This document shows positions 57,305 to 64,000 of a stretch of 64,000 nt of DNA, in pieces. The stretch is taken from contig DASYDW010000136.1 in assembly GCA_036499395.1 (NCBI GenBank), forward strand, positions 62,001 through 126,000, read 5' to 3'. A program made the translations under genes and the position numbers. Every line of letters starts with the position of its first letter. The stretch's first letter is position 1. This DNA is from Pirellulales bacterium (GTDB lineage Bacteria; Planctomycetota; Planctomycetia; Pirellulales; JACPPG01). The notes below the pieces were generated by a model, which did no database searches, was not told where the DNA came from, and saw only the letters and a list, made by a program, of their open reading frames with translations.

Positions 57305-58312
57305 GTGGACAATGCCTCGCCCGCTCGAACGATTGCCCAGATGCTCAACGGCCAGGTCCTGACTCAAGCGATTTATGTCGCCGCGCGGCTGGACATTGCG
57401 GGTCTGTTGTCCGACACCCCGCGCATGGCCGAGGAATTGGCCGCCTCGACGAAAACTCATGCGCCGTCGCTGTATCGATTGCTGCGAACGCTCGCCAGCC
57501 TGGGGATCTTCCGCGAGGACGAGCAACATAAATTCCACCTCACGCCGCTCGCCGAGTGCCTCAAGAAAGACGCCCCGGAATCGCAGTGGGCGTTTGCGAT
57601 GATGATCGGGGACGAGCCTTCCAAGGCCTGGCAGAATCTACTCTACAGCGTGCAAACCGGCGGTTGCGCATTTGAAAAGACCTTTGGCGAGCCGCTCTTC
57701 GATTTCCTGGGCAAGCATCCAGAGAAAGCCCGCATCTTCGACGCCGCTATGACCAGCGTGCATGGCCGTGAAAGCAAGGCCATGCTTGACGCCTACGATC
57801 TGGCCGACGTCGGAACGTTCGTTGATGTCGGGGGCGGAAATGGCAAGACTTTGGCGAGCGTGCTCGAACGTTATCCTGCCATGCGAGGCATCCTCTTCGA
57901 TTTGCCTCACGTGGTGCAGGCCGCCGAGCCGAACTTTCGCGCTGCAAAAGTCGACGCACGGACGAAGCTGGTGGGCGGCAGTTTTTTCGAATCGATCCCC
58001 GCCGGGGGCGATGCCTACCTCGTACGGCACATCATCCACGACTGGTACGACGAGCAGTCGAAACAGATTCTGAGCAATTGCCGCCAGGCGATGCATGCCA
58101 AGGCCAGGCTGCTGGTTGTGGAAAGCGTCATTCTGCCCGGCAACGAACCATCGGTCGGCAAAATGCTCGACCTCGCGATGATGGTTTTGCCTGGCGGCAT
58201 GGAACGCACCGAGGACCAATACCGCACGCTTCTAGGGCAGTCTGGCCTGAAATTGGAACGGATCGTTCCGACCGCGGCCGACGTGAGCGTGATCGAAGCG
58301 CGGCCGGTTTAG
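57305..58312 (+). CDS. SAM-dependent O-methyltransferase
   Basis: A 335-residue enzyme of the plant/bacterial O-methyltransferase type. The N-terminal helical dimerisation domain (about 1-95; RTIAQMLNGQVLTQAIYVAARLDIAGLLSD) is followed by the SAM-binding fold with FVDVGGGNGKTLASVLERYP. The catalytic His lies in YLVRHIIHDWYDEQSK. The substrate is unknown; enzymes of this type act on small phenols and in secondary metabolism. The GTG start with GGGAG 12 bases upstream gives the family N-terminus; the ATG at 57191 would add 38 unrelated residues. Confidence 0.85.
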   Translation: MDNASPARTIAQMLNGQVLTQAIYVAARLDIAGLLSDTPRMAEELAASTKTHAPSLYRLLRTLASLGIFREDEQHKFHLTPLAECLKKDAPESQWAFAMMIGDEPSKAWQNLLYSVQTGGCAFEKTFGEPLFDFLGKHPEKARIFDAAMTSVHGRESKAMLDAYDLADVGTFVDVGGGNGKTLASVLERYPAMRGILFDLPHVVQAAEPNFRAAKVDARTKLVGGSFFESIPAGGDAYLVRHIIHDWYDEQSKQILSNCRQAMHAKARLLVVESVILPGNEPSVGKMLDLAMMVLPGGMERTEDQYRTLLGQSGLKLERIVPTAADVSVIEARPV

Positions 58313-58351
58313 ATTCGGCCATGATGCATGACGTCCTCCCGTCATGTGCCC

Positions 58352-59182
58352 TTAGGCTGGCACGACTTCCAGGATTCGCACTTCGTCACCGACGCGGATA
58401 TCTCCCTCGGTGGTGAGCGGGCTGAGTCGCGTATTCACCGTTAGGCGATAATAGTGATCGAAGCGCTCCGTCACGGTCCAAGCCGGGAGCGTCGCCTGCC
58501 GATGTTCGGCAAATAGCCGTGCGAACCGCGGATAGATTGCGGCTGTCCGCGGATGTCGGGTGGGCACGATGCAGCGTTGGCAAGCCGTCACGCCTTCGAG
58601 AATCACGTCACCGATCGCGAAACGCACGACATGCTGTCGGTCGGCCACTAGCCGATCCTCGCAAAACGGTGCGTCGCCATCGAATTCGAGATTAGCCCGG
58701 AAGCGGCTGCGAACGTCCTCGACGGTGAATCCGGGATACCAGCCCGTGACTTCTTCGATCGATTGCCGGCTGACAATCGTCGGGCCGGGCGAGTCGGTGT
58801 CGTCTGGGAACCCGGCGCGATCGTTCTCGACGACCATGACCGGCTCTTCAAAGAAATCTGCCAGCCAGGCGTTTAACTGTTCTCTGTCATCAGCCAGAAC
58901 AAACTCCGCCTCTCGGCCATCGATCTCGGAGACGAGCCGCACGCTGGCCGCATCGACGGCGAAGTGAGCCCGCAAATAATGAACGGCCGGGTTGGTTTTT
59001 CCGCTGATCCAGTCGCCGCGAGCACTGCGCATTGCGAAGCGCCGATCGTTCGCCAGCGCGCTGGTGGGCAACACCTGGGTGGACTCGAGCGAAATGCCGT
59101 CGAGCGACTTGATCGGATAGACCACAATACGCGACAGACGAAAATTCACGATCCGTCTCGCATCGTTAGCTCGACGAGGCAT
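58352..59182 (-). CDS. MOSC domain protein
   Basis: A 276-residue protein with an N-terminal MOSC_N beta-barrel (LSRIVVYPIKSLDGISLEST) and a C-terminal MOSC domain with ATACQRC-like VTACQRCIVPTR, which carries the conserved Cys. MOSC proteins bind molybdenum cofactor and usually reduce N-hydroxylated compounds or take part in sulfur transfer. It follows the DUF5989 gene by 12 bases in the same direction, as the last gene of a carbamoyltransferase operon, which gives no clear hint to its substrate. Confidence 0.85.
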   Translation of the reverse strand: MPRRANDARRIVNFRLSRIVVYPIKSLDGISLESTQVLPTSALANDRRFAMRSARGDWISGKTNPAVHYLRAHFAVDAASVRLVSEIDGREAEFVLADDREQLNAWLADFFEEPVMVVENDRAGFPDDTDSPGPTIVSRQSIEEVTGWYPGFTVEDVRSRFRANLEFDGDAPFCEDRLVADRQHVVRFAIGDVILEGVTACQRCIVPTRHPRTAAIYPRFARLFAEHRQATLPAWTVTERFDHYYRLTVNTRLSPLTTEGDIRVGDEVRILEVVPA

Positions 59183-59194
59183 ACCGGTCGTCGA

Positions 59195-59410
59195 CTAGAA
59201 CATCGTGTAGATAAACGGTGCTGCGCCCGTGCCGGCCAGCAATACCAGAATTCCAACCATGCCAATCACGGTCAGAATCGGCAGCAACCACCACTTTTTA
59301 TTCTGCCCCAGGAAGTATAGGAACTCGTTTATTAGCCCGCTACGTCCCTGGCCTTTCAGCTCTTGAAACGAGTTGTCGGGTTCGACGAGAGTTGAAAGCT
59401 TTGTGCTCAC
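59195..59410 (-). CDS. DUF5989-like small membrane protein
   Basis: A 71-residue protein with a soluble N-terminal part (VEPDNSFQELKGQGRSGLINEFLYFL) and one membrane segment (WWLLPILTVIGMVGILVLLAG). It matches the small membrane protein usually found beside SxtJ and carbamoyltransferase genes. It lies 47 bases after the SxtJ-like gene. Its role is unknown; the conserved three-gene grouping implies it works with the carbamoyltransferase. Confidence 0.75.
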   Translation of the reverse strand: MSTKLSTLVEPDNSFQELKGQGRSGLINEFLYFLGQNKKWWLLPILTVIGMVGILVLLAGTGAAPFIYTMF

Positions 59411-59457
59411 GGCCAGATCCCTCCAGCGGCGGAAAAGAATGTTCGTTTGCGATCAAT

Positions 59458-59895
59458 TTAAGACTGCCGGAAGTAGCTCTCTGGCCCCGCCGGCTGTGTC
59501 TTCGGTTGCCAATATGAGCTCACATTGCGATCGACACGCCGCTCCAGGGCGTCGCGTCCCATGAGCCGAAAGATCAGGCTCACCGGTAAGAACATGCCAA
59601 AGTAGATCACCGCCAGCACGATCTCGCCGACCACAAGGCCGATGGGCAGCGTCACCAACGTCGCGCCGACAAACGGCCATCGCAGCGTCTGGGGGCGAAC
59701 GACGGCCAAGACCGCGGCGATAACTCCCAGGGCAGCCAGCGTGACGATCGCCGTACCCTGCGCGTGTGTGACGGCGGCCGGCCAAGGCTTGCCGCTAAAC
59801 AGCCATCCCGCCAGTGGCAGCGCGACAAGCGCGATCGCGCCGAATTGTCGTAATTGGCGGTCCGAAGGTTTCCAAGCGATATCAATCAAGGCCAT
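59458..59895 (-). CDS. SxtJ family membrane protein
   Basis: A 145-residue membrane protein with about three or four helices (FGAIALVALPLAGWLFSG, TAIVTLAALGVIAAVLAVV, LVTLPIGLVVGEIVLAVIYFGMF) and the family tail RLMGRDALERRVDRNVSSYWQP. SxtJ proteins are found with carbamoyltransferases, first seen in saxitoxin clusters, and have no known activity. It lies 15 bases after the carbamoyltransferase gene. Confidence 0.8.
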   Translation of the reverse strand: MALIDIAWKPSDRQLRQFGAIALVALPLAGWLFSGKPWPAAVTHAQGTAIVTLAALGVIAAVLAVVRPQTLRWPFVGATLVTLPIGLVVGEIVLAVIYFGMFLPVSLIFRLMGRDALERRVDRNVSSYWQPKTQPAGPESYFRQS

Positions 59896-59910
59896 CGGCT
59901 GATTTCCTCG

Positions 59911-61749
59911 CTAATCCAGTTGAAACTGTGCCAGATGCTTGGCGCGGTCTTCCTGCGCGACCTGCGGCTGCTCGTCGCGGACGATGATCTGCCGCCCCAT
60001 GACCAGCACGTCCATGTCAGTCATCAGCAGACAACGATAGGCATCATCCGGCGTACAGACGATCGGCTCGCTGCGCACGTTGAAGCTGGTGTTAATCAGC
60101 ACCGGACAGCCGGTCTTTTCATAGAACCGGGTCAATAACCGGTGAAAGAGCGGATTGCGCACCCGATCGATCGTTTGCACGCGCGCCGAATAATCGACGT
60201 GCGTGATCGCCGGGAGCGTGGACCGCATGAAGTTCAGCTTCTCGATGCCGAACGCCTGCTCGTAATTCTTCCCCAATTCGCAACGCCACTCGCGTCGCAC
60301 CGGCGCCACTTGCAGCATGTAAGGGCTGTCTTCACCCGGACGCATCTCGAAGTACCGGTGAACCTCTTCCTGCAGCACGCACGGTGCGAATGGGCGAAAC
60401 GATTCACGGAATTTGATTTTCAAGTTCATCACGGACTGCATCTTCTCGCTACGCGGATCGCCGATGATGCTGCGCGCCCCGAGGGCGCGCGGTCCGAACT
60501 CCATGCGTCCCTGAAACCAGCCGATGACTTTTTCCTGGGCGATCAGCGAGCTGACCTCGTCGCATAATTGCTCGTCCGAGGCGCACGTCGTGTAAGCGGC
60601 GCCACTTTGCTCGAGGTAGTCGACGATTTCGTCATCGCTGAATTCCGGCCCCAGGAACGAGCCGTGTTGCTGATCGTGCTTTTGCGGTCGCCGGGGCTGA
60701 TCGAGCAACTGGTGCCAGATGAATAGCGCGGTGCCGAGCGCACCCCCCGCGTCACCTGCCGCCGGCTGAATCCAAATGTTTTCAAACGGTCCTTCGCGCA
60801 AGATGCGTCCGTTGCCAACGCAGTTCAACGCTACACCACCGGCCAGGACCAGATTCTTCATTCCGGTACGCTGATGCACGTGCCGCGCACAGCGCAGCAT
60901 CACATCCTCCGTCACGGACTGGATCGAGGCGGCCAGGTCCATCTCGCGCTGTGTGACGCGCGACTCGGCCTCGCGCGGCGGACCACCGAATAGCGCATGG
61001 AATTTGGCCGACGTCATGGTCAGCCCCTGGCAGTAGTTGAAGTAGCTCATGTCGAGCCGGAATGAGCCGTCTTCCTTCAAGTCAATCAGGTGCTCGCGAA
61101 TCAGCGATTTGTAAGTCGGGCGGCCGTAAGGGGCGAGCCCCATGAGCTTGTATTCGCCACTGTTGACGCGAAAGCCGGTGTAGTAGGTGAACGCCGAATA
61201 GAGCAGACCGAGCGAGTGCGGAAAGCGGACCTCTTGATCGAGGACCAGCTTGTTACCGCGGCCAACCCCCGCGCAAGTCGTACTCCATTCACCGACGCCG
61301 TCGAGCGTCAGGATGGCCGCCTCTTCGAACGGCGAAGGAAAGAATGCACTCGCGGCATGCGACTCGTGATGGTCAGTGAAGACGTAGCGCCCTTTGTAGC
61401 CCTGGTGCAGCCCACGATCGATCTCGCGCGGCAGGTGAAGTTTCTGCTTCAGCCATAACGGCATCGCCAGGCGGAACGAACGGAAACCGGAAGGCGAAAA
61501 GGCCAAGTACGTTTCCAGCAGACGCTCGAACTTTGTGAGCGGCTTGTCGTAGAAGCCGACGTAATCGAGCTGATCGGGGCTCAACCCGGCCACGGACAGG
61601 CAGTACTCGATCGCCTTTTGGGGGAAATCCGAGTCATGTTTCTTGCGTGTGAAGCGCTCTTCCTGCGCGGCCGCCACGATCTGGCCGTCCACGACCAGTG
61701 CCGCGGCCGAATCATGGTAGAACGCCGAAATACCCAGAATGGCGGTCAT
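59911..61749 (-). CDS. carbamoyltransferase (NodU/CmcH family)
   Basis: A 612-residue enzyme that transfers a carbamoyl group from carbamoyl phosphate to a hydroxyl group. The N-terminus is ILGISAFYHDSAAALVVDGQIVAAAQEERFTRKKHD, typical of the family (Kae1-like ATPase part). Other marks are YVFTDHHESHAASAFFPSPF, LVLAGGVALNCVGNGRIL, WIQPAAGDAGGALGTALF, and a C-terminal YrdC-like domain region (GRMEFGPRALGARSIIGDPR). The ATG at 61749 is used; upstream starts extend it by 33 residues. It heads an operon with the SxtJ, DUF5989 and MOSC genes. The acceptor substrate is unknown. Confidence 0.9.
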   Translation of the reverse strand: MTAILGISAFYHDSAAALVVDGQIVAAAQEERFTRKKHDSDFPQKAIEYCLSVAGLSPDQLDYVGFYDKPLTKFERLLETYLAFSPSGFRSFRLAMPLWLKQKLHLPREIDRGLHQGYKGRYVFTDHHESHAASAFFPSPFEEAAILTLDGVGEWSTTCAGVGRGNKLVLDQEVRFPHSLGLLYSAFTYYTGFRVNSGEYKLMGLAPYGRPTYKSLIREHLIDLKEDGSFRLDMSYFNYCQGLTMTSAKFHALFGGPPREAESRVTQREMDLAASIQSVTEDVMLRCARHVHQRTGMKNLVLAGGVALNCVGNGRILREGPFENIWIQPAAGDAGGALGTALFIWHQLLDQPRRPQKHDQQHGSFLGPEFSDDEIVDYLEQSGAAYTTCASDEQLCDEVSSLIAQEKVIGWFQGRMEFGPRALGARSIIGDPRSEKMQSVMNLKIKFRESFRPFAPCVLQEEVHRYFEMRPGEDSPYMLQVAPVRREWRCELGKNYEQAFGIEKLNFMRSTLPAITHVDYSARVQTIDRVRNPLFHRLLTRFYEKTGCPVLINTSFNVRSEPIVCTPDDAYRCLLMTDMDVLVMGRQIIVRDEQPQVAQEDRAKHLAQFQLD

Positions 61750-62025
61750 GGATGGTTTGCCTCGGGTCGCAATGATACCTCTTGAATTCGCCACTCGCGC
61801 TCGAACTCGCGAATAATCGGCCGACGCCCGAACTTCGTTGGCCACCACCGAAAGCGAATATCACCTATCGGCTTTTTGTCAGCGTTTATGCACAGCCAGC
61901 GGCTGGTTCCGCGCGAAACGGCGTTTGGACCGACGCTTGCTGCTCATTGACGCTGCCTCGAAGGCGAGCCATGTTAGGAAAAATCGCCTGCATTCGTACA
62001 CCCCTTTATTTTGGAAGGTTCGACG

Positions 62026-63447
62026 ATGGCAATCCCTCAAAGGTGGGCATTTCGTCTGCCAGGTCTATTGAGCGCCCTGGTTGTGTCCGGTTTGCTGGCG
62101 GTGCATGCATTCGCCGCCGACGCCCCGGCGTCGGGCCGGACAGCCCTCGACGAATATGTCGCGAAACCTGATGACAGCTACGCCTGGAAGGTTGCTAGCA
62201 CGATTCCAGGCGATGGCTGCACGACCTACGTCATTGACCTTAAGTCCCAATCCTGGCGATCCGCCGAGGAAGTTGATCGCACTCTGTGGGAGCATTGGCT
62301 GACGATCGTCAAACCCGATCGGGTGACGAGCAAAACCGGAATGCTGTTCATCGGAGGCGGTGGCAAAAAGACCGATCCCCCGGCGAAGTCGAGCGATCTC
62401 GTGAAGCAATCGGCGCTCGGCACTGGCTCGGTCGTGGCGGAATTGAGCATGGTTCCCAACCAGCCCCTCGAGTTTCACCAGGACGGCAAGCATCGCGTCG
62501 AAGATGACCTGATCGCTTACACATGGATGAAACTGATGATGACGGGCGATCTGACCTGGACCGCGCGGATGCCGATGGTGAAAAGCGCAGTGCGAGCCAT
62601 GGATGCTATCCAGGCCTTCATGGCGACGGAAGAAGCGGGCAAGCTGCCCATCGAAGGCTTCGTCGTGGCCGGCGGATCGAAGCGCGGCTGGACCACGTGG
62701 CTCACCGGCGTCGTCGACAAGCGTGTGGTGGCCATCGTGCCGATCGTGATCGACGTCTTGAACGTGCGGCACTCGATGGATCATCACCACCATGCCTACG
62801 GATTCTGGGCTCCCTCGGTCGGCGACTACGTGCGACACAAGATCTTCGAAATGAAAGATAGCGCGGCGTATACGGCGCTTTTGAAAATCGAGGATCCCTA
62901 TTCCTATATCGATCGACTGACGATGCCCAAGTTCATCGTCAATGCCGCCGGTGATGAGTTCTTTCTGCCTGACTCTTCGCAGTTCTATTTCGCCGAGTTG
63001 AAGGGAGAGAAGTATTTGCGTTACGTGCCGAATGCGAACCATTCGCTGAGCGGTAGCGACGCCCTGGAAAGCGTGATGGCATTTTACAACGCGATCCTGA
63101 CCGATAAGCCTCGCCCCCATTTCACTTGGAAATTCGAGGATGACGCGATCCACGTGACCACGCGCGAGAAGCCGATCAAGGTCAACGTCTGGCAGGCGAC
63201 GAATCCTAAGGCGCGCGATTTCCGACTGGAAACGCTCGGCCCGAAATACACCAGCCACGAGTTGATGCCCAGCGCCGAAGGAGAGTACGTGGCCAAAGTG
63301 GCGCGGCCGGCCGAGGGCTGGACCGCATACTTCGTCGAACTCGTGTTCGACAGCGGTTTCAAGTTCCCCTTCAAGTTCACGACGGCAGTACGCGTTACGC
63401 CGGACGACTTGCCGTTTCGCGACCTTCCCACAAACCAGGGTCAGTAG
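62026..63447 (+). CDS. exported PhoPQ-activated pathogenicity-related (PqaA) family protein
   Basis: A 473-residue secreted alpha/beta-hydrolase-like protein. A signal peptide (about residues 1-31) is followed by DEYVAKPDDSYAWKV and the TTYVIDLKSQSWRS region. The likely nucleophile Ser is in AGGSKRGWTTWLT, followed by VPIVIDVLNVRHSMDHHHHAYGFW, and the C-terminal domain has AGDEFFLPDSSQFYF and VPNANHSLSGSDAL with the last His. The family is common in planctomycetes; the substrate is unknown. The ATG at 62026 follows GGAAGG at the usual distance. Confidence 0.86.
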   Translation: MAIPQRWAFRLPGLLSALVVSGLLAVHAFAADAPASGRTALDEYVAKPDDSYAWKVASTIPGDGCTTYVIDLKSQSWRSAEEVDRTLWEHWLTIVKPDRVTSKTGMLFIGGGGKKTDPPAKSSDLVKQSALGTGSVVAELSMVPNQPLEFHQDGKHRVEDDLIAYTWMKLMMTGDLTWTARMPMVKSAVRAMDAIQAFMATEEAGKLPIEGFVVAGGSKRGWTTWLTGVVDKRVVAIVPIVIDVLNVRHSMDHHHHAYGFWAPSVGDYVRHKIFEMKDSAAYTALLKIEDPYSYIDRLTMPKFIVNAAGDEFFLPDSSQFYFAELKGEKYLRYVPNANHSLSGSDALESVMAFYNAILTDKPRPHFTWKFEDDAIHVTTREKPIKVNVWQATNPKARDFRLETLGPKYTSHELMPSAEGEYVAKVARPAEGWTAYFVELVFDSGFKFPFKFTTAVRVTPDDLPFRDLPTNQGQ

Positions 63448-63477
63448 GCGTTGGCGGCAGTATGCATACCGCGGGAA

Positions 63478-64000
63478 CTAAGACAGGTACTTCTTGCGAA
63501 CTTTGGCGAGCATGGGAAATGCAGGACGCGGAAGATCCTCCGCGTCGAGCAATCCCCCGTCGGAGAATTCATGCGGATGCGAATCGCATAGTTGGTTGTA
63601 AATCACGCCGCGCACCGCGGGCTTTGTTAATAGCAGCGGTACGATATGCCGCAGCCATTGGCGCTGCGCTTGAGGCGTCCAACCGTCTGGCAGCGGGCCG
63701 CCCGTGGGTCGCGCACGCCCGAAAGCCTGGCTATCGGTAGCCTGGCCCGATGGCGTCGTAATGAAGAACCATAAAGGGGTTCCGAGCAGGGCCCAACGAT
63801 CGACCAGCCGATTGCACTCCAAGGCATCCCGCAGGTAGCTTCCTCCCGGCGCGTATCCGACGTTCAATTCTAAGCCAATGCCGGACAGGTCGAGACCGGA
63901 GCGTACGAGAATGTCGGCAAAATGGAGCGGCGACAGGTCACGTTCGGCCTGCCCCATGTACTCGCCCCACGGCTGATCGAAGCACAGGATGGCGGGCGTG
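63478..64000 (-). CDS. glycoside hydrolase-like protein, N-terminal part beyond the window
   Basis: The C-terminal 173 residues of a gene that begins beyond base 64000; the reading frame stays open to the window edge. The segment AILCFDQPWGEYMGQAERDLSPLHFADILVRSGLDLSGIGLELNVGY resembles the later part of a (beta/alpha)8 glycosidase barrel, with a likely catalytic Glu (GIGLELN). Later come WALLGTPLWFFITTPSG and AVRGVIYNQLCDSHPHEFSDGGLLD. It recalls GH10-type xylanases, but the family cannot be fixed from this part. Confidence 0.65.
   Translation of the reverse strand, partial: TPAILCFDQPWGEYMGQAERDLSPLHFADILVRSGLDLSGIGLELNVGYAPGGSYLRDALECNRLVDRWALLGTPLWFFITTPSGQATDSQAFGRARPTGGPLPDGWTPQAQRQWLRHIVPLLLTKPAVRGVIYNQLCDSHPHEFSDGGLLDAEDLPRPAFPMLAKVRKKYLS

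Noticed and set aside
62065..63258. A 397-residue reading frame on the minus strand opposite the PqaA-type gene
   Set aside because: It mirrors the real gene on the other strand, has a His/Arg-rich composition typical of antisense frames in GC-rich DNA and shows no domain or ribosome site.

Overview
The window is GC-rich, densely coded bacterial DNA and almost certainly belongs to a planctomycete, most likely of the Pirellulales type. The evidence is a set of protein families typical of that phylum: DUF1501 and DUF1549/DUF1553 proteins, a Planctomycete-type cytochrome C domain joined to WD40 repeats, a PVC-type dehydrogenase/HEAT/heme-binding protein, and DUF5989/SxtJ partners of a carbamoyltransferase. 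A lipid A gene (lpxB) and lipoproteins indicate a Gram-negative-type envelope. Menaquinone appears to be made by the futalosine route (mqnE with menG, ubiX-like and ubiA-like genes). I saw no rRNA, tRNA, CRISPR array, insertion sequence or prophage.

Layout. 1-2.5 kb: four secreted, very cysteine-rich proteins that look like a duplicated two-gene unit, each unit ending in a hairpin terminator. 2.5-8.1 kb: lpxB, then menG, ubiX-like, ubiA-like and mqnE. 8.2-15.0 kb (minus strand): priA, a sensor kinase with an odd CX3CH motif, rnhA and recG. 15.2-21.8 kb: nadD, two-component and lipoprotein genes, a small VOC protein, a Tat-type phosphoesterase with a cytochrome-domain protein, and an ECF sigma/anti-sigma pair. 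21.8-34.1 kb (minus strand): a nine-gene respiratory island encoding cytochrome oxidase subunits II-c, I and III, an unknown membrane protein, a diheme cytochrome c, a Rieske protein, a cytochrome b-c fusion, a CtaG-ferredoxin fusion and a small membrane protein, followed by a PAS sensor kinase. 34.6-38.2 kb: a GH15 glucoamylase-like enzyme and an unknown secreted protein. 38.6-46.7 kb (minus strand): a four-gene planctomycete operon (DUF1501, PPC-domain, DUF1549/1553, WD40-cytochrome). 47.0-55.1 kb: NIPSNAP, a lipoprotein with a toroid-like fold, a membrane zinc peptidase, the large PVC dehydrogenase/heme protein, small regulators and an RRM RNA-binding protein. 55.4-64.0 kb: alkaline phosphatase, O-methyltransferase, a carbamoyltransferase/SxtJ/DUF5989/MOSC operon, a PqaA-type esterase and a truncated glycoside hydrolase.

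How the genes fit together. Menaquinone made by the menG-mqnE cluster would feed the b-c/caa3 respiratory island, whose Rieske, cytochrome b-c, diheme c and oxidase genes are ordered as one long operon for quinol-to-oxygen electron transfer. The DUF1501 operon and the other heme-binding planctomycete proteins are secreted or periplasmic and of unknown function. The most promising undescribed material is the duplicated Cys-rich secreted module at the left end, the CX3CH sensor kinase, the CtaG-ferredoxin fusion, and several gene-free stretches with nested inverted repeats that could be structured RNAs. All functional calls come from reading the sequence; none was checked against a database.
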